Positions 21,301 to 30,416 of a stretch of DNA of 64,000 bases are shown here, in pieces. Both the position numbers and the translations under genes were made by a program. The DNA is from Bombyx mori (taxonomy: Eukaryota > Arthropoda > Insecta > Lepidoptera > Bombycidae), in contig NC_085119.1 of NCBI RefSeq assembly GCF_030269925.1, forward strand, positions 17,705,001 through 17,769,000, in the 5' to 3' direction. The first letter of the stretch is position 1, and each line of letters starts with the position of its first letter. The notes beneath the pieces were generated by a model. It was not told the origin of the DNA and made no database searches. It saw only the letters and a program-made list of their open reading frames with translations.

Positions 21301-24300
21301 CTGACCTCCACCAAAAATTAAATCAAATCGTGAATCTGTAGATTAGCGTTCGCGAGTCAACCAGAGGGCCCATTATGCCCCGTATCATTATTAAAGTTCC
21401 GAGTTTGTCAGTCAGACCTCTGACCATCTTAAGACAGAGCAACGATCTCCTGGCGCACTCGACGTATGAGGCAAAGCAATCTGATGCTAATTGCATAGCA
21501 TTATAAAGAATATTGGCATACTCTAACTTTCGCGGACACAACGGCTTAAAGTCTTTTACGAAGTTACCCCACGTCCGGTCACTAGACAATCACACGTGTA
21601 ACCAAGTACGCTCATCACTCTTAAGACAGCCCAAAACTCGAGACAAATACTCAGTGCCTTCCCAGTTAAGGATCTAGCCCATTCTACTTCCTTACACAAT
21701 GTGTCTATGTATTGCACGGCAGGGTAAAACTTAGAAATAAGGTAACCATGAGCTCGATCTGAATTTACGAATCTAATGGATTCGGTTAACTTCCGTGCTG
21801 ATGTGGTAGTTGCCTTTTTATTGTCACAACGCGTGGTGGAACTATTTTACATCTATTCTCAAACGCGGGTACAATCGACACGGCGATGGAACAACACGGC
21901 GTCCCGTTTGCATGATCACCGACCTGGACAGTCGGACTGTTGTCTAATTGACGTATTGATGGAGTGTGCCGACTAGCAACATTTTGAACCCTTCGAATGC
22001 TATTTCCACCCATCGAAACTGAGCATTCAGTCTCGAGCATGTTCTATCGCGTCAATAAAGATAGACCGTAAGGTCGGTTGTGATAAAGTCGTTGAGCTAG
22101 TTACTTGGTGATTTATTACATTTCATAAGAGGGTATCCGACAAAAAAAAATCTACTTCGCACCAAGAATCGATATCATTAACGCTGGGGTCAAAATTAGA
22201 AATATAAAAATGGTTCGACCTTACTTTGGACAGTGCACTTAATGCTCCGATGATCCTGTCTGTAGCGTCGTACGCGCGGGACTCTGACGGCGGCGGTGAT
22301 GTGATTCCCAACGCCACCACGGGTCCGGCGCCACCACCGTCCGCGGTCGAGGGACGTGCGTCTTCTATCTGCGACCCTAGCGGGCTCGACTCACGCGCAA
22401 CGTTCACATTTGAGTTTTAAGCAATTAAACGCGCCAATATTATTCTCCAATATTGGTCTCGAACATTCGGCGAATGCGAGCGTCCTCCTACCCTGCTTCC
22501 AGTTACACGTAGGTATATCGGTCATTACGTTGTTAATTTAATGCAAATTTTAAAAATAAACTGTACGCCAGGATAACCCAAAAGCGGATAGGGCACAAGC
22601 CCTATCCCACTTCTGATTTTAGCAACGGCTTAATAATTTGAATAAATAAATAAAATACAAAAGTGGGTTGGAACGATCGACACAGAATATTAAATCTAAG
22701 ACAAGTGAACGCTGCGCGCGCTTCCAGCAAAAGTGATCCGAGGTGGCGTGATGTCCCCGCTGGTCGGTCGGTTGCCCCTCCAGATGACGTCACGAGTCCA
22801 CGTGAGTGCTCGTCGTCAATGGCTCCGCCCATCGACTTTGACTTAAGAGGAAGTCGCCTCTAATAATATAATATCATGCTAAGACCAAAACAAGCGGAGC
22901 ACCAATAAAAAATGTTTCATATCAAATCAAAATTATGGTCGAATTGATAACTTGATAACTTGATAACTGATTGAAGTCGGTTAAAAAGCGTGATTTTGGT
23001 TCATTAAATAGCTCCTTAACATTCTATTATTCAAAAATATTTTCACTTTCTACTTAAATAAAGTCGCGGGTAAAATTTAGCGTTATGCCAAAGTAACTAT
23101 TCCACGCGGACGAAGTTGCGGGCAAAAGCTATTTTATTATATATTGCGTTTACGTTATATATCAAACTTTGAATATTGTACTATAAAGTTATTTATTGAC
23201 ATTTGTTTCTTTGCACACCAAGAGAGTTAACAGTGTCTTGAGGCTTGGCAGCTTGCGTTGGGGTTTCATCTTGACCAGCTAATACTAGCTTCGTTCGAGT
23301 TTGCCATTGTTGAAGCGCAATGACGAGCCAGGTCGTTGGACGTCGCCGCGCTCTTCAGCAATTAAGTTTTGTTGTTCACGAATGACTTCCGCGATGAAGG
23401 AATAACACAAATTTACCTTATTTTTGGTGGTGGTGTCGTGAGCCTCCGCGGCGCTCTCTGCTTTTCACTTTCTATGGATTGAAGGAAGATGAGCGGCTTC
23501 CAGGGCGTGAGCAAGGAGGAGGCGTGCAAGCTGGCGGCGGAGGCGGTGGAGGCCGTGGCCGCGGACGGCGAGGACGGCGAGCTGGGGCTGGCCGCGCTGC
23601 GCCGCCTCGACGACGTGCCGGAGAAGGTGCTGCGGAGGGCGCTCGCCGGCGCGCTGGAGGCCGCGCTCTGCGCCGAGCCGGGCCGCGAGCTGGCCGCCGT
23701 GCTGGTCGTGCGCCGGGCCCGCCGCGCGCCGCACTCCGACGCCCTGCGCGCGCTGCTGCCCCAGCACCACCCGCGCCTGCCGCTGCTGCTCGCGCACGCG
23801 CTCACGCAGGTACCCGCCGCCCCCACCAGAACTCGTACCGTTCAAACGTTAAGGTTTAACCGAAACTATTTGCTATTCAGAAATTGGTCACCTTGAGCGA
23901 GATCGGGTCGTGGTGCGAAAGCGAACAACACCACCCGCTGCTGCTCGAGGTGCTGCAGGAAGTCCGCGAGCTGGTGGGCCTCGAGCGGCTGCGGCAGCTC
24001 TGTGCCGAGAGCAAGCTGAACCTGTGCGCGCACGCCGGCGTCGGGGCGGACGGCGCGCTGGAGGCGCTGGAGGCCCGCGGGCTGGCCGGCCTGGTGCCGC
24101 AGCTGCAGGTGCGCGCGGCGCTGGCCCGCCAGCTGGCCGCCGAGCCCGCGCCGCAGCCGCTGTACCGCTGGATCAAGGCCAACGTGGAGGCGGCCGTGCG
24201 CCACACCGGCGGCTTCGTGTCGGCGCTGGTGGGCCTGCTGGCCGAGCACGTCACGGCGGGCGCAGACTCCGCGGCCGCCGCGCCCGACAAGGCGGCGCTG

Positions 24301-25539
24301 GAGCGCGAGAAGGCGCTGCTGGAGCCCTACGCGCCGCTGCTGCGCGCGCTGCTGGACGCCCGCCTGGACCTGCAGCTGGCCGCCGTGTACGCCGTGCAGG
24401 TGCACGCCCACGCCCACCACTACCCCAAGGGTCAGTGTCCCTGGACAATGTTTCTGCTTAATGCGAGCTGAATGCCCAGCTCCTGAATCCTCAACCTATA
24501 ATATTAGCGCGCGGGAGCTGCGCGCCGGTCGGCTGTGGCGGCGCCTCCGAATGCGCTGCGAAGTGTTGAAGGTACCTACCTCTCGGTTTTGCAATATGAA
24601 TATTAGAGTCTTAGATAGATTCAATTAAATTATAATAATTTATTTATAAATATTTGTCCCGACAATTGCAACATGGAGCACAACTTGGGGCATTCAGCTC
24701 ACTGTAGGGTACTTACAGGTTCAAAACCCTCTTTATTATTGCTGCCTACCCGTGCACGTGTGGCGTATGCCGATGGATGAACACGAAGCAGCTTCTGAAG
24801 CATATTCATAATTTGATAACTTTGCCAATTCCAATTTCAATGAGTTTTATATTTCAATTCCCCAAGATTACGGTAGACATTCTTAAGATTATCAAGACAA
24901 GTGTATCAATAGCAGTGACGTCACATGCTCGGAAGTGCTGACCCCGTTACCGAAACGAGCTTAACTGTGTTTTTTTAACTTTTAGATTTACTATATCTAA
25001 CTTACGTTCAGAAAGCTTGAATTGAAAGTGACTCGACCTGCAGCTGTGTTATATAAAGCCATCGACAACATTTCGTAACTTCAACCTGCTGGCCTCCTTG
25101 TCTTCCCTCTCTCAGCAGTCGTCGGCACTGTTCCCTTGATAGTTTAATTGCTCAAGGGGCAACTGGAGCTGGTCATCGTGTTGAATGTGTAATGGTGCGG
25201 ACAGATCTTACAAAGCAGGAGACCTGTGCCGATAAGGCCGATTAGACTACTCGAACCCCGACGTCCCGCAGGCATGCTGCTGCGCTGGTTCATGTACCTG
25301 TACAACATGGAGGTGTGCGAGGAGGAAGCGTTTCTGCGCTGGAGAGAAGACGTGACCGACGCGTACCCGGGGAAGGGAGAGGCTCTGTTCCAGGTGCGTG
25401 GGGCGCGCGGGGCGGGGCGGGTCGGGGTTGGGGGCGGGGGCCGACTGGCACTAACGGCTCGGTTGTCTGGTTGCAGGTGAACACGTGGCTGACGTGGCTG
25501 CAGGCGCAGGAGTCGGAGGAGGAGGAGGCGGACGAGTAG
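18176..25539 (+). CDS. NAT1: NAT1 / eIF4G2 (DAP5, p97) translation factor, 8 visible exons
   Basis: Cytoplasmic eIF4G relative lacking the eIF4E-binding N-terminus. It binds eIF4A and eIF3 and drives cap-independent or alternative cap-dependent initiation. Exons: ~18176-18397, 18471-18746, 18831-19578, 19678-19781, 23504-23809, 23881-24430, 25272-25393 and 25477-25539. Phases join throughout (2391 nt, 796 codons plus stop). Order: a WVPPSSLR segment, MIF4G (VRGILNKLTPEKF... to RIRFMLRDVAELR), a proline-rich linker with SLMFTANKLSK, MA3 (GVSKEEACKLA...), then W2 ending LLRWFMYLYNMEV, EEEAFLRW and an EEEEADE tail. The aligned features follow vertebrate DAP5 to the last residues; human is about 907 residues, so an N-terminal exon is missing. 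Vertebrate DAP5 starts at GUG, and no ATG precedes MIF4G in the first exon here. Confidence 0.95.
18471..18746 (+). CDS. NAT1: NAT1 exon 2: MIF4G first half
   Basis: 276 nt, phase 0. VRGILNKLTPEKFQKL, VLKGVILLIFEKALDEPKYS, MYAQLCKRL and EFENRTQ: the HEAT-like helices that contact eIF4A. Residue by residue it is close to vertebrate DAP5. Confidence 0.95.
18831..19578 (+). CDS. NAT1: NAT1 exon 3: MIF4G second half and linker
   Basis: 748 nt. KMLGNIKFIGELGKLEIL, ILHRCIQNLL, MEQYFARIETL and RIRFMLRDVAELR end the MIF4G domain at about 19200. After that comes a proline- and histidine-rich linker with the conserved SLMFTANKLSKPAG. The donor follows CCGCAGA. Confidence 0.93.
19590..19655 (-). repeat. 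C-rich tract filling NAT1 intron 3
   Basis: Short intron (19579-19677) made almost wholly of CCCCGCC-type runs. The minus strand could form a G-quadruplex. It also strengthens the polypyrimidine tract. Confidence 0.5.
19678..19781 (+). CDS. NAT1: NAT1 exon 4: linker
   Basis: 104 nt after a 99-base C-rich intron. NALSPSFVSSAPRYKEPAIT then a lysine-rich PDKKEKPKKDK. Donor GTAAGG at 19782 opens the 3.7 kb intron that carries the nested elements. Confidence 0.88.
20149..20397 (-). repeat. LTR (3' LTR in element orientation)
   Basis: 249 bp copy matching 22617-22865. The ends do not read TG...CA; in element orientation it starts TATTAGAGGCG and ends GTTGCTAAAA. Confidence 0.8.
20763..21213. repeat. 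Minisatellite with 60-bp higher-order period
   Basis: Alternating units of about 30 bp, each with CGTGAACTATGTTACCACG, followed alternately by GTTACAACATCTA or TAAATCTCTG. From 20881 to 21120 four 60-base rows repeat almost exactly. It lies within the LTR element near its 3' LTR. Confidence 0.93.
21323..22407 (-). pseudogene. Degenerate gag of the LTR element
   Basis: Two recognisable pieces in different frames: 22407-22123 with IIGALSALSK, HFYISNFDPSVNDIDSW, and 21589-21323 with TWGNFVKDFKPLCPRKLEYA and LKMVRGLTDKLGTLIMIRGI, both typical of insect Ty3/gypsy gag. The middle piece is unreadable. Frame changes and missing sequence mean no functional capsid protein. Confidence 0.7.
22604..22616 (-). 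promoter_or_regulatory. Putative tRNA primer-binding site
   Basis: TCAGAAGTGGGAT on the minus strand, next to the LTR and complementary to a tRNA-Leu acceptor/T-arm end (from memory). It overlaps a perfect 9-bp hairpin with stem GGATAGGGC (22586-22607). Confidence 0.55.
22617..22865 (-). repeat. LTR (5' LTR in element orientation)
   Basis: 249 bp. It abuts the primer-binding-like site at 22604-22616, which sets the orientation of the element. Confidence 0.8.
23504..23809 (+). CDS. NAT1: NAT1 exon 5: MA3 domain part
   Basis: 306 nt, phase 0. GVSKEEACKLAAEAVEAV replaces the vertebrate PSKEELLKL start of MA3. Very alanine- and arginine-rich (third codon positions nearly all G/C) and diverged from other insects. 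Acceptor TTCCAG at 23498-23503. Confidence 0.85.
23881..24430 (+). CDS. NAT1: NAT1 exon 6: MA3 end and start of W2
   Basis: 550 nt. LVTLSEIGSWCESEQHHPLL, LCAESKLNLCAHAG, PLYRWIKANVEAAVRH, and LDLQLAAVYAVQVHAHAHHY. These match the C-terminal HEAT helices of DAP5 (TIYKWIKDN and LQVSALYALQVH types). Donor GTCAGT at 24431. Confidence 0.92.
25272..25393 (+). CDS. NAT1: NAT1 exon 7: W2 core
   Basis: MLLRWFMYLYNMEVCEEEAF then LRWREDVTDAYPGKGEALFQ, containing the acidic-aromatic boxes of W2. Preceded by an 841-base AT-rich intron (24431-25271) with no recognisable element. Confidence 0.95.
25477..25539 (+). CDS. NAT1: NAT1 terminal exon
   Basis: VNTWLTWLQAQESEEEEADE then TAG at 25537-25539. The acidic tail is conserved in animals. 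The preceding intron is 83 bases and strongly G-rich. Confidence 0.95.
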   Translation: MNTWLTWLQAQESEEEEADE

Positions 25540-25587
25540 CGACCGGCCGCGACTGCCGCTTTTGTTTCGCGCTCATCTCATTATATA

Positions 25588-25593
25588 AATAAA
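25588..25593 (+). terminator. NAT1 poly(A) signal
   Basis: Canonical AATAAA 49 bases after the stop codon, within an AT-rich stretch. A short 3' UTR is likely; other AATAAA hexamers further down could serve longer forms. Confidence 0.6.
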
Positions 25594-25599
25594 GTAAAT

Positions 25600-26238
25600 A
25601 TGATTAAGCCGAATAGTTAATACCCCGGCCCCCGGGGCCCCAGTGCGTCACATAGGACAATTTTTAGGTTACAACGTGAACGAATATATTAGTATCTCGA
25701 GATAATTTTTTGTAGGCCTTTACTCGATTTTGATACTTTTACAAATGTATACAATTGTAGTGTTCGTTTGGACGTATGGTTGCACCCCGGCCTGCCCCCT
25801 CCCGTTCTGAGCGTGCTTTAGTTGAAATTGTATAGAATATATCGATGAAGAACTTAAATCAATTTTATAATTATCATGATCGTTTATTTTCAATGCTAAA
25901 TGGATTTAGTGGAATAACTCAGAGAATGCTTAAATTTCACAATATTATCAAATTTTAGAATTTATAACTACTTAGATAAATTAAAAAATGTGAATCGGTT
26001 TCCTCGGGCATAAGAAGTGTATGTGGAATGAGTCGTAACGAAGTTGTGAGATGTTTGCATAATATGCAAGTTTATATAAGTACCATCAGTCAATATGTAT
26101 TCAGGATGAAATAAACTTCAGTGTAATTTATTGTCAAGTGTTTTATTATCATTAACTTTAGTCTCTGTGGTAATCCCGAAACATCCTCGGACTCCACTTA
26201 ATCAAACTAAATTACTACTATGGACAAATTATGGGAAC
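25600..26238. other. Intergenic, no gene seen
   Basis: AT-rich sequence after NAT1. A few further AATAAA hexamers but no coding frame or repeat that I recognise. Confidence 0.5.
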
Positions 26239-26376
26239 TATAGTAGAGCTATTTTGTCGCTGCAATTTGGGTCATAAAACACAGCCGGGCTAGGGCGGTG
26301 AGCATGTTGCGCGGGCGCAACGCCATTATCGATAGAAACAAATGAGTCATCGAAGACAGTCATAGTATATATTATT

Positions 26377-26870
26377 ATGTCGAAGAGAAATTTGTTTTTG
26401 TGCATTCGTTCTCTGAATTTCTTTAGTGACACAATGGCTACTCCTTTGTTTTGTACCAAAACGACACAATTTATTCAAAATAATATTTTGCCTGTTGGCA
26501 TCAATATACCAGCACAAGCACGTGTTGTTATCAACAATGTTTTAAATTTTTTCACTGAAATGAAAATAGATTCTAACAAGTTACAAACTGTTAATTTCTG
26601 CCGTTCTCGTGAACTTGCTGCGGCGATATGTGGTGTGAGTGTTAGAACGGTCGACAAAATTAAAAATGAGTGTGTAAAGGGAGAAGTTAGCTCTCCACGA
26701 GAAAGGGTCAATCGGCCTTGTACAGTAACTGCGTTAGACGACTTTGCAAAAGTGTAATTAAACAAATAGTGTCATCGTTTTATTGCGACGGTGAATATCC
26801 TTCCACGGCTATGCAATTTCATTTAGATTGCAATCTTCTTCCTCTTCTTCATCCTCCTTTTCTTGTGTTT
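26377..26870 (+). pseudogene. Transposase N-terminal fragment with frameshift
   Basis: The 126-codon frame 26377-26757 holds a helix-turn-helix segment (ELAAAICGVSVRTVDKIKNE) and RVNRPCTVTALDDFAK, a stretch I know from DDE-type insect transposons. At about 26754 the frame shifts by one base. The new frame continues VIKQIVSSFYCDGEYPSTAM and QFHLDCNLL, clearly the same protein. After that nothing matches a DDE core, so this is a broken, truncated transposase. Confidence 0.72.
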
Positions 26871-26983
26871 GAAGCACAGACTCGATGATAGCTTGATCGT
26901 CAATATTCACATGAGTTTCCCGTGCTTAGTAGAGGACTACTTAGCACAGATGGTCAAGCAAATGCTTTGTTTCTATGTTCCTA

Positions 26984-27055
26984 CACAGATGGTCAAACAA
27001 ATGCTTTGTTTGTTTGTATGTACATACAAACAAAGCATTTGCTTGACCATCTGTG
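26984..27055. repeat. 72-bp near-perfect palindrome
   Basis: Arms CACAGATGGTCAA(A/G)CAAATG... meet at GTATGTACATAC; the left arm has one extra TTTG. A third, partial copy of the arm lies at 26946-26970. It can fold into a long hairpin. Confidence 0.92.
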
Positions 27056-27774
27056 AATGTAAACAAAAGATGAGAAAGCTTAATAGTTTTATGAAAGAGT
27101 CTTTATGCCTTTGCCGACTCAATACCAATATCCGTAAGGGGTTTCTGGGAATCTGTCATAAATGGTTCATAAAAACAAGTCACTATACCCGAAATTGACG
27201 CTATATCCAAAGTCGCTATAACCGAATGAATTTTCTAGGAAAGTATGCTTTAAATTCAAGGGACGTAAATGTGACTTCGCTATAACCAAAAAGTCGTTAT
27301 AACCGAAGTCGTTATTAATGAAACCAACTGTGACTTGTTGTATTCTAAACTTTTGTACTTATACGTTGCTTTATCAATTTTTTTCTTTCACTTTTATCAC
27401 TAACCCACAAAATGACAAAACTAAATACACTATCGATAACGCTTATCGACAACAATAATGAGCATCACTATGCCCGTCCATAAGGCTCGTGAGTGGAAGA
27501 GAGCGAAATATTCGCATCACCGCTCCCACTTTTTATGACCCAAACTGCAGCGACAAAATAACTCTACTATAGTAAGACAGATAATTGCCATTAAGAAGTA
27601 CAGACAAACTTGTGGCTCTGTGTTTGCCTGGGATGGCACTTGGCAAATTATAGTGTGAGTAGTTACAAATAACATCGTAAATGTGGAGTGGGCATTTTGC
27701 ATTTCTTTATTTTTGAAAAATCATTTTGAGCAATTGGTTAGGTGATATTTTCAATGTAAATATTTTTAGTTAGC

Positions 27775-27872
27775 AACGTCATCAGATTTGAGCCCCGTGA
27801 GCTCACCTACTAGTTAAGGCTACGCTGATATAGCCTCTCAAGGCTATTGGCTTAGGTAGAAAAAAAATCATT
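27775..27872 (+). repeat. Family A-related tail fragment
   Basis: GAGCCCCGTGAGCTCACCTACTAG, then TAGCCTCTCAAGGCTATTGGC and TTAGGTAGAAAAAAAA (each quoted in part). Resembles the ends of the family A copies. Contains a small hairpin. Confidence 0.5.
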
Positions 27873-27892
27873 TCTGTCAATATTTTTATTAT

Positions 27893-28336
27893 CTGTGTAC
27901 GATTCAATGTCAGTTATTTCATTGAGTTTTTGGCGGGAACGTGAGGAGTGAAGTTGTGTGATTTGTTTTATTTTGTCTATTTAGTGTTTCTTCGGGTTTA
28001 AATGTGTAATAATGGTGGTTTATTAACTGTTTAATATCTGTGAAAGTGCACAAAAGTGGGAAAATGAAACAAAGCCGCTGGACGTAACTTCTTGGGATCC
28101 TCCAAAAAGTCCACTGAAAAAATCTTAGTAAATGACCACCATTTTACTGAGATTATATTTCATCCCATATAATCTCATTTCATTTCATTTAATTTTATCC
28201 CGTTTGATTAATGTCTCAAATTAATCATCTTCATTTCATTTCACTCCATAATATCATTTTTCATAAAAATATGAATAAAAATTAAAATAAGACATGACTT
28301 AAAGATCTCAGTTACCGGGTCATAAAATCCCTTAAA
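27893..28336 (+). repeat. Left arm of long inverted repeat
   Basis: About 440 bp pairing with 30417-31213. Contains GAAACAAAGCCGCTGGACGT and ATTTCATTTCATTTAATTTT. Confidence 0.8.
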
Positions 28337-28440
28337 AAAAAGTTATTTCATTTTATTAGTAACCTCAAAACAGCATGAGATACATTTAAAGTTCAAAGAT
28401 ATCAAGGTCACCGTGACGTGACATTTAGCCAAATCGTTAT

Positions 28441-28638
28441 ACGCCTATTTCTGCCTTTAAGTAGTAATGCGTTTCGGTTTGAAGGGTGAGTCAGCCGTAA
28501 CTATACTGAAACCTTAGAACTTATATCTCAAGGTGGGTGGCGCATTTACGTCATAATGTCTATGGGCTCCCGTAACCACATAACACAAGGTGGGCTATGA
28601 ACTAGTCCAACCATCTAAAATCTAAGCAATAAAAAAAA
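28441..28638 (+). repeat. Bm1-type SINE fragment
   Basis: Tail half only: GTAATGCGTTTCGGTTTGAA to GCAATAAAAAAAA. It sits in the loop of the long inverted repeat. Confidence 0.85.
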
Positions 28639-28831
28639 CTGCCCGACCATTCTTACCAAAGGGTTTAAAGTATGATATATTATTTTTATATGTCCGTAAC
28701 ACAAAGAGGTTTACCAAAATCGAATTTCAGGCTCTTAAGTGGCTGTTGATAGAAATATTTAACAGAAGTTCCATGGAATCTATATGGGAGTGTAAAATTT
28801 TGTACAAATTTAATATACTAAATCAAAATAC

Positions 28832-29092
28832 CTATGGCGATTCATAATTTATGTCAGAACGACCTGACTGCAGACAATAGCCTAATATTCTTAGGAACTT
28901 CTGCACCCTTTCAATATCGTCACTATGGACTCTGTAGTATGGAGACCATACCGGACTTCCATACTCCTCATGATAGTAAAAAAGATAGAGGGCACTTTGT
29001 GGCCTCTTGAAGCCCTTAGACGATTTAATCACAAATCCCAGAAGCTGGTTAGCCCTAGTGGTAATGAGGTCGAAAGGAAAGCTTGTCTTCAA
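28832..29092 (-). pseudogene. LINE reverse-transcriptase C-terminal relic
   Basis: 86-codon frame with YGSPVWSPYYRVHSDDIERV, the conserved ...EYGS.VWSPY....ERVQ block after the RT domain of Jockey/CR1-type LINEs. No fingers, palm or endonuclease remain nearby. Confidence 0.7.
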
Positions 29093-30416
29093 AATTAAAT
29101 AAACAGGTACAAAAGTTTATTGAAATCACAACTTTTTTATGTGCATTCTTATTCTGCATGTTATTCCAACCATCAGATTATACAGGCCAAAATACAAATA
29201 AAACAAAATTGTATGTAAAAAATATTTTTTCTTCAAATAATAACATTTAAACTGTTTCTACTACTATTGTTGCTTCTTTGTAGGAACTCATTCTTGTGGA
29301 ATATTGATCATGTCACTGCACACTGCACTATCTGCCTACTGAAAACTACCATGTTCCAGTACCAAGGGAGCTGAAAATAATTATAAGAACAAGTAAAGGA
29401 TCAAATAGTATTTCCTAAATAATTACACCTATACCAAATTCTACTCAAATCGAATCTGGCTTTTACCATCTATCTATATATCTATGGATCATTAAGGCTG
29501 CAGAAGGTGACTGTTAGAGTGGTTTCTTTCAGGATTGTTTCTTAATAGCAGACCACCCATGGATGGGCTGATGGCTGAGAGATAAAGGGCGAAAGCTCTC
29601 ACTCAGCTTTGATATTGCAAAAGATCTTGTAATTGGTGTAATTTTAACATTGTTAGGCATGAATTTCTCAATAACAATATGCCTGGCTTACTGTTTAGGC
29701 TACTAAAGTGTCAAAATTAGGACTTTTTTCAATAACCTAAAATAAATTATTAATCATCAAGTGAATATAACAGCAATCAATGGGTAAAAAACTATTATTA
29801 AGCTTAGAATTACGACCCTATGCTCATCTACATTTTTTTCTCTGGTTTTCTTGTTATTTTATTAGATCGTGCTCTAAAGCAAAACAAACATCTTAGATGA
29901 GAGATTTATGTTTTTGAGCTTAATAATGACGATGCACGTAATTTGTGTGTTAAAAATCAAAAACTACTACGGAGAATATATTTACTAGATTTAGTATTTA
30001 GAGGCAAGGTTTTCTTCGAAAGATAGACAAACTCGATCGTTGGAAGGTTAGAGGATCACGAAATCGGAAACAGTTAAAAGATTGCCATTATTGGTATTGA
30101 AGCTAACCTGTTTTTTTTTAATAATTACACATTTATTACTTATTCAGTTGCGTGTACTGAATGTTAAAGATATTTTGTAAATTATTTACCGATTCTTATA
30201 ATTGCACACATTATTCCAAACGTTATTACGCTATTGATAGTGTTCTCGCGTGCTTGACGTTTTTCTTCCATCGGATCTACTCTTTCTCCAAAGGGCAATC
30301 TGAACATTTTTGCGATTAACTAATTTGCTAGAAACAATTATTTTTCAATTTTATCTATATTGCATTAGAGAATAAATGGAAATAAATAAGTACCTAAGTA
30401 CCATATGTTTTTTTTA
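29093..30416. other. Loop of the inverted repeat, AT-rich
   Basis: No gene, tRNA or further repeat that I can support. Several T- and A-rich runs. Confidence 0.5.

Larger units (their letters stand above)
20149..22865 (-). mobile_element. Non-autonomous LTR retrotransposon (Ty3/gypsy-like gag relic)
   Basis: Two 249-bp direct repeats, identical to my eye, bound a 2.2 kb body. On the minus strand the 5' LTR (22617-22865) is followed with no gap by TCAGAAGTGGGAT, which matches the 3' end of a tRNA-Leu as I recall it (13-base primer site, offset from CCA). A purine-rich AGGAGAGG lies just before the other LTR. The body holds only a broken gag and a minisatellite; no protease, RT or integrase is visible. 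It sits inside a Helitron in an AT repeat, so a target duplication cannot be defined. Confidence 0.8.
20029..23132 (+). mobile_element. Small Helitron-like element in NAT1 intron 4, split by an LTR element
   Basis: Left part 20029-20148 starts A|TCTAATATTATAAAGCTGAA, a 5' TC end followed by GTTTGTTTGAACGCGC. The right part, from about 22866, has GCTAAGACCAAAACAAGCG and ends with CCACGCGGACGAAGTTGCGG and GCAAAAGCTAT. Joining the parts across the LTR insert gives about 390 bp with the same order as the element at 53375-54470 (there reversed). No protein. The last bases are CTAT, not the expected CTAG. Confidence 0.65.
26241..27569 (+). mobile_element. Tc1/IS630-superfamily DNA transposon, defective
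   Basis: Inverted ends of about 38 bp (TAGTAGAGCTATTTTGTCGC at the left; the right end differs by a few bases), flanked by TA at 26239-26240 and 27570-27571. The interior has an N-terminal DNA-binding ORF (next entry), a 72-bp hairpin, and GCTATAACCGAA-type repeats at 27200-27320. No catalytic DDE domain is visible, so it could move only with help. Confidence 0.82.

Noticed and set aside
22586..22620. Helitron 3' end (hairpin followed by CTGA|T)
   Set aside because: Hairpin and CTRR fit by chance. The same bases are better explained as the primer-binding site directly next to an LTR, because the following 249 bp recur at the other end of the element and a gag relic has the matching orientation.
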